A stretch of DNA of 64,000 nucleotides from Burkholderiaceae bacterium (lineage in GTDB: Bacteria > Pseudomonadota > Gammaproteobacteria > Burkholderiales > Burkholderiaceae_D): contig SCTK01000006.1 of NCBI GenBank assembly GCA_004298905.1, positions 62,001 to 126,000 on the forward strand, in the 5' to 3' direction. Made by a program: the position numbers and the translations under genes. Positions 7,097-15,706 of this stretch are shown here, piece after piece (within the stretch, counting starts at the first letter, position 1; every line of letters starts with the position of its first letter). The notes under the pieces are model-generated. The model was not told the DNA's origin, ran no database searches, and worked only from the letters and a program-made list of their open reading frames with translations.

Positions 7097-7843
7097 CTAC
7101 TCAACGCTCAAGCGTTCGCGATCGAGCTGCGTCACTAGTAACTGCAAGTCCTTGGCCTGCGCGTTTTCGCAATCGACAAAACGCACACCCACACGCAAAT
7201 AAGGTTTGACGAGATCGCGCATCAGCAAGGTGTAACGCACATCCAGTTTCACCGTCATTGGCGCCAGTTCCGGCAAAATCAATTGAGCGCGTGGAATGAT
7301 CTGGCCCACCTGGAAATTCATCTCCACATCTGACAGCTTGAGGGCCGCGCCGCCCACACCCAGATCGATCAGCGGCATGTGTAGTTGACGGTCTTTCGAC
7401 GGCCCCGGCAACAGGCAAGCCGCCTGCAGATTGCCGGGCACCTTGACGCGATAAAAATCGCGCCGCTGCAAACGCATCAATTCGGTCGGCAGGCGCACGC
7501 GCATGGCGGGGCGCTTGCGGTAAATCGTCTCTTCGGCATTGATGGCGGGGAACTGAATCTTGATCCCATGCAGCGTAGCAACAAAAATCACGCGTGGCGA
7601 GGCCATCAAGCGATCGTTGGTTTTGCTGCTGCCACTGCTGTCGAACACCAGCTCTTCGTAGTCCGGATTGATGCGCAGCAAGTTGGTGACGATGAATTCC
7701 TTGCCCGCGTTGAAATAAACCGTGACGAGCGTATGTTCATCCTTCAGTTCGTTCAACAGCGCAACGATGGCGATCCGGGAATGCACGAGATAGCGCTCGT
7801 AATTCTTCAGATCGGTTTCAATCGCAGTCGTCTGTTCTTCCAT
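7097..7843 (-). CDS. PilZ-domain protein, YcgR-like flagellar brake
   Basis: A protein of about 248 residues with an N-terminal YcgR-type split-barrel domain and a C-terminal PilZ domain. The c-di-GMP-binding RxxxR motif is intact (RRDFYRV), but the second motif, normally D/NxSxxG, reads DLGVGG, with Gly in place of Ser. YcgR slows or reorients the flagellar motor when c-di-GMP is bound; weaker or altered binding is possible here. The ATG at 7843 is chosen from the domain boundary; a GTG at 7924 would add 27 residues without clear homology. No strong ribosome-binding site is seen for either. Confidence 0.75.
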   Translation of the reverse strand: MEEQTTAIETDLKNYERYLVHSRIAIVALLNELKDEHTLVTVYFNAGKEFIVTNLLRINPDYEELVFDSSGSSKTNDRLMASPRVIFVATLHGIKIQFPAINAEETIYRKRPAMRVRLPTELMRLQRRDFYRVKVPGNLQAACLLPGPSKDRQLHMPLIDLGVGGAALKLSDVEMNFQVGQIIPRAQLILPELAPMTVKLDVRYTLLMRDLVKPYLRVGVRFVDCENAQAKDLQLLVTQLDRERLSVE

Positions 7844-7979
7844 GAGGGGCGGGTTCTCTCGAAATCGGGTCAGGGCCTGATAGCAATATCGGAGCTTTTC
7901 ACAAAGTCTTAATTGTTTTGTCACCCGCTTGCAACATTGTCCCCATACATTCCCATGAATACTTTTTCATGGAGTGATG

Positions 7980-8789
7980 ATGCACAATTTGCAGCTACAA
8001 AGCCAGGAACAAACCGCCCTCCGCAACACGCTGCGCGCGCCGCAGCAGCCCAGGGATGCGCACAAGGATGAACACCACTTCAGCGTCGCGCTGGCGCAGT
8101 CGGAAGACGAGGTGCGTGAATGCCAGGCGCTGCGCTATGCCATTTTCGCCGGCGAAATGGGCGCGCAACTGGACAAGCACGAACCCGGCATCGACCGCGA
8201 TATTTTCGATCCCTACTGCGAGCACCTGCTGGTGCGCAACACGCTGACGCAGGAAGTCGTGGGGACCTACCGCATTCTCACGCCGGAGCAGGCGCGCCGC
8301 ATCGGCACCTATTATTCCGAAGCCGAATTCTTTCTCACCCGCCTGAAAAATCTGATGCCGCGCATGGCCGAGGTCGGCCGCTCCTGTGTCCATGCCGATT
8401 TCCGCAGCGGCTCAGTGATCATGCTGCTGTGGTCGGGTCTGGCGCAGTTCATGAAACAACGCGGTTATGAATATCTGATGGGTTGCGCCAGCGTCAGCAT
8501 GCACGATGGCGGCCATCAGGCAGCCAGCCTGTTCCGCCAGATGCGCGGCGTCCATATTGCGCCACCGGAATATCAGACTTTTCCCAAGACGCCCTTGCCG
8601 CTGGACAAGCTCAACAACACGCTGGCCGTGGAAGCGCCGCCACTGTTGAAAGGCTATCTGCGTCTGGGGGCGCAAGTGTGCAGCGCACCGGCCTGGGATC
8701 CTGATTTCAATACGGCCGATTTTCTGGTGCTGCTGGCGATGTCGAAAATGAATCCGCGCTACGCGAAACACTTCGGGATCGAGCAATGA
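7980..8789 (+). CDS. olsB: OlsB-type ornithine N-acyltransferase (GNAT-like fold)
   Basis: A 269-residue protein matching the OlsB / Acetyltransf_5 group: ECQALRYAIFAGEMGAQ, DPYCEHLLVRN, EVVGTYRIL, and EVGRSCVHADFRSG followed by MLLWSGLAQFM. OlsB transfers a 3-hydroxyacyl group from acyl carrier protein to ornithine, the first step to phosphorus-free ornithine lipids. GGAG at 7971-7974 lies 5 bases before the ATG at 7980, which decides between three adjacent starts. A small hairpin (CCATGAA/TTCATGG) covers part of that site. PhoB-like half-sites upstream are weak. The second enzyme, OlsA, is not found nearby. Confidence 0.75.
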   Translation: MHNLQLQSQEQTALRNTLRAPQQPRDAHKDEHHFSVALAQSEDEVRECQALRYAIFAGEMGAQLDKHEPGIDRDIFDPYCEHLLVRNTLTQEVVGTYRILTPEQARRIGTYYSEAEFFLTRLKNLMPRMAEVGRSCVHADFRSGSVIMLLWSGLAQFMKQRGYEYLMGCASVSMHDGGHQAASLFRQMRGVHIAPPEYQTFPKTPLPLDKLNNTLAVEAPPLLKGYLRLGAQVCSAPAWDPDFNTADFLVLLAMSKMNPRYAKHFGIEQ

Positions 8790-8908
8790 AAAAGTTCAAA
8801 GTTCTGCTGCGGCAGATCCGCCCTCCCCGGCTGCGAAAGCTAAAGGCGCGCGGGATCGAACAGTTAATCAGCCAGTTCGAGCGTCAGATCCATCTTGCTC
8901 CATTCTGA
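8786..8908 (+). CDS. Short 40-codon frame overlapping the olsB stop; possible olsA remnant
   Basis: The ATG overlaps the olsB stop by 4 bases (ATGA), the usual arrangement of a coupled next gene. The peptide starts MKKFKVLLRQIR and stays basic. OlsA acyltransferases often start in this way and follow olsB, so this could be the stump of a lost olsA; it then runs antisense into the end of ppx. The evidence is only the overlap and the first residues, so it may equally be chance. Confidence 0.3.
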   Translation: MKKFKVLLRQIRPPRLRKLKARGIEQLISQFERQIHLAPF

Positions 8909-10375
8909 AATTTCCTGGCGCAAGCCAAATTCCGTGAGCGGGTTGTCATTCAACCAACCCGCCGGCAGATGCAAACTGAAGCCTTGCCCCTGATGGGTCA
9001 GTTGCAACGGCGGCAATACACTCGGCACCCGGCGGCGGTAAAACAGCACGGCCAAACGCAACGCCAGCACCAGCGGCCAATGCTGCCGGTCGGGCAGCAA
9101 ACGCAACAGCTTGCCAAGCTTGCCCGCATGCGCCAACAGCAGGTTGGACAGATGCAGTTGATCCTTGCGTGAAAACCCCGGCATGTCCGAATGCGCCACG
9201 ACATAAGCCGAGTGCTTGTGATAGCCATCGTGAGAAATCGCCAGACCGATTTCGTGCAAACACGCGGCCCAGTCCAGCTGCTGCAGCGCCGGTGAGTCTT
9301 CTGCGTCTGCTTCCTCCACCGCCCCTTCCGACAGCAACTGCCGATAGAAAGTGCAGGCGAGGGCACTGACGCGCTGCGCATGCCCGGTATCGACACCATA
9401 GCGACGCATGAATTGCGCCACCGTGACCTGACGCACATCGTGATGCTGTTCGCGGCCCAGCACATCGTAGAGCACGCCTTGCCGCAAACCGCTTTCCGAA
9501 ACCTGCATCTGTTCGATGCCCAGCTCTTCAAACACCGCCATCATGATGGCGTAGCCGCCCGGCAGAACCGGCAGCCGGTCGGGCTTGAGTGTCGAACTCT
9601 TGAACGCATCGATATGACCGCCGTGCACCAGCACCTGACCCAAACCCCGCATCGCCTCCGGTGTCAGATAATTGCTCGCCAGTCCATGTTCCTCGATCAA
9701 CTCGAGCAGTGCCTTGGCCGTGCCGGACGAACCTGCGGCCACCTGCCAGCCGACTTCGTTGTAGTGCTGCGCGATGGTCTGGATTTCCCTGCGCGCGGCC
9801 AGCACGGCGCGCTGCATGCGCTCGGCCGTCAACACACCATCGGGGAAAAAGCGTTGGGAATAGCTGACGCAGCCCAGAAACAAACTCTCGGTCACGCGCA
9901 CGGCATAATGCCGGCCGATAATGAATTCAGTCGAACCGCCGCCGATATCGACCACCAGACGATTACCCTGATGGCTCGGCAAATCGTGTGCGACACCGAG
10001 ATAAATCAGCCGCGCTTCTTCGCGCCCGCCAATGACTTCAATCGGGAAACCGAGCGCCGTCTCCAGGGCTGGCAAAAAGGATTTCAGATTCTTTGCCACG
10101 CGAAAGGTATTCGTACCCACCGCACGCACATGGCCCGGTGAAAAAGAACGGATGCGTTCGGCAAAACGCTGCAATGCTTCGACGCCGCGCGTGATGGCCG
10201 CCTCGGAAAGCACTTTCTGTTCGTCCAGTCCGGCGGCAATACGCACCGGTTCCTTCAATTGATCCAGGGGATAAATCTGGCTGCCGACCTCGTTTTCCTC
10301 CACCCGGCCGACAATCAGCCGGAAACTGTTGGAACCAAGATCGACCGCAGCAATCAGATGAGGCGTTTTTTTCAT
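8864..10375 (-). CDS. ppx: Exopolyphosphatase / Ppx-GppA phosphatase
   Basis: A 503-residue protein of the ASKHA-fold Ppx/GppA family: AVDLGSNSFRLIVGRV (phosphate-1 loop), AVGTNTFRVAKN, VVDIGGGSTEFIIG (phosphate-2) and AAGSSGTAKAL, followed by an HD-like C-terminal half containing CLHEIGLAISHDGYHKHSAY. It releases phosphate from polyphosphate ends or hydrolyses pppGpp. The start at 10375 is taken from the family N-terminus; a TTG at 10447 would add 24 unlikely residues. It is divergent from ppk1 across a 220-base region with a PHO-box-like site. Confidence 0.9.
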   Translation of the reverse strand: MKKTPHLIAAVDLGSNSFRLIVGRVEENEVGSQIYPLDQLKEPVRIAAGLDEQKVLSEAAITRGVEALQRFAERIRSFSPGHVRAVGTNTFRVAKNLKSFLPALETALGFPIEVIGGREEARLIYLGVAHDLPSHQGNRLVVDIGGGSTEFIIGRHYAVRVTESLFLGCVSYSQRFFPDGVLTAERMQRAVLAARREIQTIAQHYNEVGWQVAAGSSGTAKALLELIEEHGLASNYLTPEAMRGLGQVLVHGGHIDAFKSSTLKPDRLPVLPGGYAIMMAVFEELGIEQMQVSESGLRQGVLYDVLGREQHHDVRQVTVAQFMRRYGVDTGHAQRVSALACTFYRQLLSEGAVEEADAEDSPALQQLDWAACLHEIGLAISHDGYHKHSAYVVAHSDMPGFSRKDQLHLSNLLLAHAGKLGKLLRLLPDRQHWPLVLALRLAVLFYRRRVPSVLPPLQLTHQGQGFSLHLPAGWLNDNPLTEFGLRQEISEWSKMDLTLELAD

Positions 10376-10531
10376 GGGCAGAGACAGTGAATCTGCAATT
10401 CTTGCACAACAGTCTGACAGAAAAATGAACCGTAGCAAGGCCAACAAAATGAAGTCCCTTGCCGCAACCGCTCGCTATCCTTTTTTATCCACCCACTTCA
10501 GGCTTTTACTAATCCAGCGTTGCCACTAGAA

Positions 10532-10549
10532 TTGTCACGAATCTTTCAC
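10532..10549 (+). promoter_or_regulatory. PHO-box-like site upstream of ppk1
   Basis: TTGTCAC and CTTTCAC stand in the same direction with exactly 4 bases between, the 11-bp repeat of a PHO box. The site lies 46 bases before the ppk1 ATG and on the side where PhoB would activate ppk1. Only two half-sites are good, so confidence is moderate. Confidence 0.55.
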
Positions 10550-10595
10550 ATTCTTCCGCGATCATAGCGTTTGCGCTCACTTAGCCCTCTCTTGC

Positions 10596-12686
10596 ATGCA
10601 ACATCCGTCGCCGTTGATCTCGCCCCCGCCTTCTGAAGTTGAGCAAACCCTGCTCAACCGCGAATTGGGCATCCTCGCCTTCAATGCGAGAGTCCTGGCT
10701 CAAGCGGAGGATCCCACTGTTCCGCTGCTGGAACGCCTGCGCTATCTGTGCATCTCCAGCAGCAACATGGACGAGCTGTTTGAAATTCGCGTCTCCGGCC
10801 TGCACGAACAGATGCGCGGCTCGCCCACCTACCGTAGCCCGGACGGACTCTTGTCGGCGCAGATTCTGGCGCAGGTTTCGGAGCGCGCCCACGGCCTGGT
10901 CGCGCGGCAATACCAGGTACTCAACGAAATGATTTTGCCCGCGCTGGAAAACGAAGGCGTGTATCTGCATCAGACGGATGAATGGAATGCGCAGCAAGCC
11001 GCCTGGGCCCGGGAATATTTCGATGAACAGATTCTGCCGGTGCTGACCCCGATCGGTCTGGATCCGGTGCAACCATTTCCGAAGATCTACAACAAGAGTC
11101 TGAATTTCATCGTCACCCTGCAAGGCGAAGACGCCTTCCAGCGCGACTCCGGCATTGCCATCGTGCAGGCGCCGCGCATCTTGCCGCGCCTGATTCCGGT
11201 GCCGCCGGAAATTTCCGGCTACCCGCATGGTTTCATGATGTTGACTTCGATCATGCAGGGCTTTGTCAGTGCGCTGTTTCCCGGCATGGAAGTTCAAGGC
11301 TGCTACCAGTTCCGCGTCACGCGCAACAGCGACTTGTTTGTTGACGAAGAAGAAGTCACCAACCTGCGTCTGGCGCTGCAAGGCGAATTGTCGCAACGCC
11401 ATTTCGGCTCGGCAGTGCGGCTGGAAATTTCCGAGCACTGCCCCGCGCCGATCACGCAATTGCTGCTGCGCGAATTCGGCTTGCAGCCGGTCGATTGTTA
11501 TCGTGTTGATGGCCCGGTCAATCTGATCCGTTTAATGCCCCTGGCCGACAAGGTGGATCGCGCCGACCTGAAATTTCCGCCCTTCACACCCGGCATCCCC
11601 AACGCGTTGCAGCGCGAAGAAAATGTGTTCGATGCGATTCGCGCGCAGGACATCCTGTTGCATCACCCCTATCAATCGTTCACGCCGGTACTTGAATTCC
11701 TGCAGACCGCCGCGCGCGACCCTGATGTGGTGGCGATCAAGCAAACCATCTACCGCACCGGCAACGAATCGGAATTGATGGATACGCTGATCAACGCCGC
11801 GCGCAACGGCAAGGAAGTGACCGTGGTGGTCGAACTGATGGCGCGCTTCGATGAAGAGATCAACATCAACTGGGCTGCGCAACTGGAAGAAGTCGGCGCT
11901 CATGTCGTCTATGGCATTGTCGGCCACAAGACCCATGCCAAGATGCTGCTGGTCTTGCGCCGCGAAAAAGGCAAGCTGAAACGTTATGTGCATCTGGGCA
12001 CCGGCAACTATCACCCGCGCACGGCGCGCTTGTACACCGACTTCGGCCTGCTGACCTGCAACCCGGAAATCACGCAGGATGTGCATGAGGTTTTTCAACA
12101 GCTCACCGGTCTGGGCAAGGCCAACCGCCAGCATCACCTGTGGCAATCGCCCTTCACGATGCACAAGAAAATTCTCGGCGCCATCCGCCACGAAATCGAC
12201 CACGCGCATCAAGGCAAACCGGCGCGCGTCATCGCCAAGATGAATGCCCTGCTGGAAACCGAAGTGATCGAAATGCTCTACGCCGCCAGCCAGGCCGGCG
12301 TGAAGATCGATCTGATCGTACGCGGTGTCTGTGCCCTGCGTCCCGGCGTGCCCGGCCTGTCCGACAACATCACCGTGCGCTCCATCGTCGGCCGTTTCCT
12401 CGAACACAGCCGGGTGTTTTATTTTTATAACGGCGGTCAGGAAAACGTGTATCTCTCCAGCGCCGACTGGATGAATCGCAACCTGCTCAACCGCGTCGAA
12501 ATCGCCTTCCCGCTGCTCAATCAAAAACTCAAGCAGCGCGTCATCGACGAAGGTCTGCTGGTGCACCTGCAAGACACGCAACTGTCCTGGGTCATGGACG
12601 CCGACGGCAACTACACGCGTCTGCGCGACAGCGCAGGCAACACCAGTTGCAGTCAGGAACTCTTGCTCTATCAGTTGGCCACCTGA
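10596..12686 (+). CDS. ppk1: Polyphosphate kinase 1
   Basis: A 696-residue PPK1 with the family N-terminus LLNRELGILAFNARVLAQAED, a core with the FDEEININWAAQLEEVGAHV region, and the catalytic KTHAKM histidine (H447, equivalent to E. coli His435). HLGTGNYHPRTARLYTD and SADWMNRNLLNRVE match the conserved C-terminal phospholipase D-like lobes. It polymerises the terminal phosphate of ATP into polyphosphate. Full length for the family. No clear ribosome-binding site precedes the ATG. Confidence 0.95.
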   Translation: MQHPSPLISPPPSEVEQTLLNRELGILAFNARVLAQAEDPTVPLLERLRYLCISSSNMDELFEIRVSGLHEQMRGSPTYRSPDGLLSAQILAQVSERAHGLVARQYQVLNEMILPALENEGVYLHQTDEWNAQQAAWAREYFDEQILPVLTPIGLDPVQPFPKIYNKSLNFIVTLQGEDAFQRDSGIAIVQAPRILPRLIPVPPEISGYPHGFMMLTSIMQGFVSALFPGMEVQGCYQFRVTRNSDLFVDEEEVTNLRLALQGELSQRHFGSAVRLEISEHCPAPITQLLLREFGLQPVDCYRVDGPVNLIRLMPLADKVDRADLKFPPFTPGIPNALQREENVFDAIRAQDILLHHPYQSFTPVLEFLQTAARDPDVVAIKQTIYRTGNESELMDTLINAARNGKEVTVVVELMARFDEEININWAAQLEEVGAHVVYGIVGHKTHAKMLLVLRREKGKLKRYVHLGTGNYHPRTARLYTDFGLLTCNPEITQDVHEVFQQLTGLGKANRQHHLWQSPFTMHKKILGAIRHEIDHAHQGKPARVIAKMNALLETEVIEMLYAASQAGVKIDLIVRGVCALRPGVPGLSDNITVRSIVGRFLEHSRVFYFYNGGQENVYLSSADWMNRNLLNRVEIAFPLLNQKLKQRVIDEGLLVHLQDTQLSWVMDADGNYTRLRDSAGNTSCSQELLLYQLAT

Positions 12687-12701
12687 GACAACATCAAAAC
12701 T

Positions 12702-12741
12702 CCCTTCTCCCGCAGGCGGGAGAAGGGTCGGGGATGAGGGC
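12702..12741. repeat. REP-like palindrome, family B copy 1
   Basis: CCCTTCTCCCG and CGGGAGAAGGG form an 11-bp stem with loop CAGG, followed by TCGGGGATGAGGG. It starts 15 bases after the ppk1 stop and could also act as a transcription barrier, but no T-run follows. Confidence 0.65.
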
Positions 12742-12829
12742 GTTGGCATCGTCTCGATGCCAAATCGTATGCACAAAAAACAATACCACTGCCCAAATCA
12801 TCTGAGTGTGATGGCTTTACCTCAAGAAG

Positions 12830-12868
12830 CGCCCTCACCCTAGCCCTCTCCTGCCTGCGGGAGAGGGG
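12830..12868. repeat. REP-like palindrome, family B copy 2 (inverted)
   Basis: CGCCCTCACCCTAG leads into a CCCTCTCC / GGAGAGGG hairpin. It is the mirror-image arrangement of the copy at 12702, the pair forming a BIME-like unit between ppk1 and rlmH. Confidence 0.6.
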
Positions 12869-12933
12869 ACGATTTTCACGCGCTTCCAAAATCATGGCGC
12901 GGCGCATACAATGCGCCAACTTCAAGCGCCTCC

Positions 12934-13404
12934 ATGAAAATCCATCTCATCGCCGTCGGCCACAAAATGCCCGTCTGGATTCAGCAGGGCTTTGAGGAAT
13001 ACGCCAAGCGCATGCCGCCCGAGCTGCGCATCGAACTGCACGAGATCAAGCCGGAGCACCGCTCCTCGGCACGCAGTGCAGAATCCATCATGCAGGTCGA
13101 AGCGCAGCGCATCGACGCGGCGCTACCCGCCAGCACACAGCTGGTGGTGCTGGACGAACGCGGCAAGGATCTGACCACACAACAACTGGCACAGCAACTG
13201 GAACATTGGCAGCAACAAGGCCGCGACCTGACGTTCGTGATCGGCGGCGCCGATGGCATTGCGCCAGCATTGAAGCAGCGCGCCACGCTGCTGCTGCGCC
13301 TCTCCTCGCTCACGCTACCGCATGGCATGGTGCGCGTGCTGCTGGCCGAGCAACTGTATCGCGCCGTGTCTATACTGAAGCACCATCCTTATCACCGGGA
13401 ATAA
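12934..13404 (+). CDS. rlmH: 23S rRNA pseudouridine-1915 N3-methyltransferase
   Basis: A 156-residue SPOUT methyltransferase. It begins [20 protein letters not shown] and has the knot motifs [27 protein letters not shown] and [24 protein letters not shown], ending HPYHRE. RlmH methylates pseudouridine 1915 in helix 69 of 23S rRNA on the assembled ribosome. Often it follows nadD-rsfS; here those are absent and it leads a small rlmH-maf-rng cluster. Confidence 0.95.
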   Translation: MKIHLIAVGHKMPVWIQQGFEEYAKRMPPELRIELHEIKPEHRSSARSAESIMQVEAQRIDAALPASTQLVVLDERGKDLTTQQLAQQLEHWQQQGRDLTFVIGGADGIAPALKQRATLLLRLSSLTLPHGMVRVLLAEQLYRAVSILKHHPYHRE

Positions 13405-13419
13405 CTTCAGGAAAATATC

Positions 13420-14049
13420 GTGACCACCCCTGTACCCGCCTTGATCTACCTTGCCTCGGCCAGCCCGCGTCGCAGCGAACTGCTCAAATTGGCGGGGATC
13501 CATTTTGAAGTCCTGCTGATCCGCAACCTCGCCCGCCCCGGTCGAACCGCACTGGATGTCGTCGAAATACGCCGCGCGGATGAATCGGCGGCAGCCTACG
13601 TCGAACGCATTGCGCATGAAAAAGCGCAGCTCGGCTGGAAATCGCTGCACTGGCGGCGGCTGCCCATTCATCCGGTGCTGGCCGCCGATACTGAAGTAAT
13701 CCTGGACGATGAGGTGTTCGGCAAACCGCAAGACGTATTGCATGCGATTCAAATGCTGGAAAAACTGTCCGGTCAGACGCATGAAGTGCGCACCGCCGTA
13801 TGCCTGATCACACCGGAGCAAACGCTCCATGCAGTCTCGGTGTCGCGCGTCACCCTCCCCATCTTGCGAGCCGAACAAATTGCCCGCTACGTCGCCAGCG
13901 GCGAACCCTTTGGCAAGGCCGGTGGTTATGGCCTGCAGGGTAAGGCCGCCCTGCTGGTCGAACGCATCGAAGGCAGCCCAAGCGGTATCATCGGTCTGCC
14001 GCTGTTTGAAACGGCGCGATTACTGGAGCAGGCGGGGATCAGTTTGTGA
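13420..14049 (+). CDS. maf: Maf-family nucleotide pyrophosphatase
   Basis: A 209-residue Maf/YceF/YhdE-type protein: LASASPRRSELLKLAGI at the start, AADTEVILDDEVFGKP with the catalytic Asp, and the late EPFGKAGGYGLQGKAAL and GSPSGIIGLPLFETARLL motifs. These enzymes hydrolyse non-canonical or canonical nucleoside triphosphates (dTTP/UTP or m7GTP subgroups). The start is a GTG with AGGA before it. It lies 15 bases after rlmH and upstream of rng, an arrangement common in proteobacteria. Confidence 0.92.
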   Translation: MTTPVPALIYLASASPRRSELLKLAGIHFEVLLIRNLARPGRTALDVVEIRRADESAAAYVERIAHEKAQLGWKSLHWRRLPIHPVLAADTEVILDDEVFGKPQDVLHAIQMLEKLSGQTHEVRTAVCLITPEQTLHAVSVSRVTLPILRAEQIARYVASGEPFGKAGGYGLQGKAALLVERIEGSPSGIIGLPLFETARLLEQAGISL

Positions 14050-14125
14050 AAGGTGAAACGTGAAGAGTGAAACGTGATATCCCACCATGGGTTTCACTTT
14101 TCACTTTTCACGTTTCACATTTCAC
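14046..14125. repeat. GTGAAACGTGAAA-type inverted repeat between maf and rng
   Basis: The left half repeats GTGAAA/ACGTGAAG elements and includes the maf stop codon; the right half (TTTCACTTTTCAC, CGTTTCAC, ATTTCAC) is their reverse complement. The two halves can pair imperfectly over about 30 bases. It is non-coding and probably a dispersed repeat lying between two cotranscribed genes. Confidence 0.6.
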
Positions 14126-14138
14126 GCCACTCCAACCC

Positions 14139-15608
14139 ATGATCGAAAACATCTTCATCAACATCACCCCGCAGGAAACGCGGGTCGCAGTACTGCAGCA
14201 GGGCACCTTGCAGGAATTGCACATCGAACGCACATTGACGCGCGGGCTGGTGAGCAATATCTATCTGGGCAAGGTGGTGCGCGTGCTGCCGGGCATGCAA
14301 TCGGCTTTTATCGACATCGGCCTGGAGCGTGCAGCGTTTCTGCATGTGGCCGATATCTGGGAATACCGTCAGCAAACGCATGGTCACAGTGATGGCCCGG
14401 CGCCCTCGATCGAAAAATTGCTGTACGAAGGGCAGAAGCTGCTGGTGCAAGTCATCAAGGATCCGATCAGCACCAAGGGTGCGCGGCTGTCCACGCAGGT
14501 GAGCATTGCCGGCCGTATGCTGGTGTATCTGCCGCAGGACAAGCATATCGGCATCTCGCAGAAAATCGGCAACGAGTCCGATCGTGAAACGCTGCGCAAC
14601 CGCATCAGCCAGTTGCGGCCTGCGGCAGAAAACGGTGGCTTCATCGCCCGCACCATGGCCGATGAAGCCAGCGACGCCGAGCTGGCGGCGGACATTGAAT
14701 ATCTGGGCAAGCGCTGGGCAGAAATTCTTGCCGCCAGTGTTCATGCCACCGCACCCAGCCTGCTGTATCAGGATTTGAATCTGGCGCAACGCGTGTTGCG
14801 CGATCTGGCGCATGAAGATACGCAAGCGATCCAGGTGGACGACCGCGATGCCTGGCAAGCCCTGCAATCCTTTGCGCACACTTACATCCCCGGCGTACAG
14901 GATCTGCTCAAGCACTACGCCGGCGAACGGCCGCTGTTCGACCTGCACAACATCGAGGAAGAAATCGAACGCGCGCTGAGCCAGCGCGTGGAACTCAAAT
15001 CCGGCGGCTATCTGGTGGTCGATCAGACCGAAGCCATGACCACCATCGACGTCAACACCGGCGGCTATGTCGGCGCGCGCAATTTCGACGACACCATTTT
15101 CAAGAATAATCTGGAAGCCGCGCACGCGATCGCGCGCCAGCTGCGCCTGCGCAATCTGGGCGGCATCATCATTGTCGATTTCATCGATATGGAAAACAGC
15201 GAGCATCGCCATGCCGTGCTGGATGAATTACGCAAGGCACTGGCGCAGAGCCGCACCAAGGTCAGCGTCAACGGCTTCAGTCCATTAGGTTTGGTGGAAT
15301 TGACGCGCAAGCGCACGCGCGAATCGCTGGCCCATATCATGTGCGAGCGCTGCCCGACCTGCGCCGGCATCGGCGAGATTAAAACCGCACGCACGGTCTG
15401 CTATGAAATCCTGCGCGAAATCTATCGTGAAGCCAAGCAGTTCAACCCGCGCGAATTCCGCATCCTCGCCGCGCAGAGCGTGATCGATTTGTTTCTGGAA
15501 GAAGAGTCGCAGCACCTGGCGCTGCTGGGGGACCAAATCGGCAAGCCGATTTCACTACAGGTAGAAACGCTTTATCAGCAACCGCAGTACGACATTATTC
15601 TGATGTGA
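14139..15608 (+). CDS. rng: Ribonuclease G
   Basis: A 489-residue RNase E/G protein of RNase G length. An S1 domain lies near residues 35-130 (GLVSNIYLGKVVRVLPGMQ), and the catalytic DNase I-like region contains TTIDVNTGGYVG and IIVDFIDM with the Mg-binding aspartates. The Zn-link CERCPTC lies near residue 405. It matures 16S rRNA 5' ends and decays some mRNAs. No RNase E-type C-terminal scaffold is present. The ATG at 14139 matches the family start; an in-frame ATG at 14067 lies inside the repeat. Confidence 0.93.
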   Translation: MIENIFINITPQETRVAVLQQGTLQELHIERTLTRGLVSNIYLGKVVRVLPGMQSAFIDIGLERAAFLHVADIWEYRQQTHGHSDGPAPSIEKLLYEGQKLLVQVIKDPISTKGARLSTQVSIAGRMLVYLPQDKHIGISQKIGNESDRETLRNRISQLRPAAENGGFIARTMADEASDAELAADIEYLGKRWAEILAASVHATAPSLLYQDLNLAQRVLRDLAHEDTQAIQVDDRDAWQALQSFAHTYIPGVQDLLKHYAGERPLFDLHNIEEEIERALSQRVELKSGGYLVVDQTEAMTTIDVNTGGYVGARNFDDTIFKNNLEAAHAIARQLRLRNLGGIIIVDFIDMENSEHRHAVLDELRKALAQSRTKVSVNGFSPLGLVELTRKRTRESLAHIMCERCPTCAGIGEIKTARTVCYEILREIYREAKQFNPREFRILAAQSVIDLFLEEESQHLALLGDQIGKPISLQVETLYQQPQYDIILM

Positions 15609-15706
15609 AATTGAATGGCAAATTAAATGCGGTTCAAATTAAATGGAGTCTGACCCCATTTAATTTTGTCCCTATTTAATTCCATTTAATTTGCCATTCA
15701 ATTTCA
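15606..15706. repeat. Perfect 24-bp inverted repeat filling the rng/GGDEF-gene junction
   Basis: Two 24-base arms (15606-15629 and 15683-15706) are exact reverse complements, with a second inner pair AAATTAAATGG / CCATTTAATTT around a GTCTGACC core. The outermost TGA on each strand is the stop codon of the flanking gene, so the element exactly fills the space between the convergent genes. It may terminate both transcripts, and its A/T-rich composition differs from the surroundings. Confidence 0.8.

Noticed and set aside
7918-7946. PHO box upstream of olsB
   Set aside because: Only the first unit (TTGTCAC) is good; the other two match weakly. Mentioned in a finding but not listed as a site.
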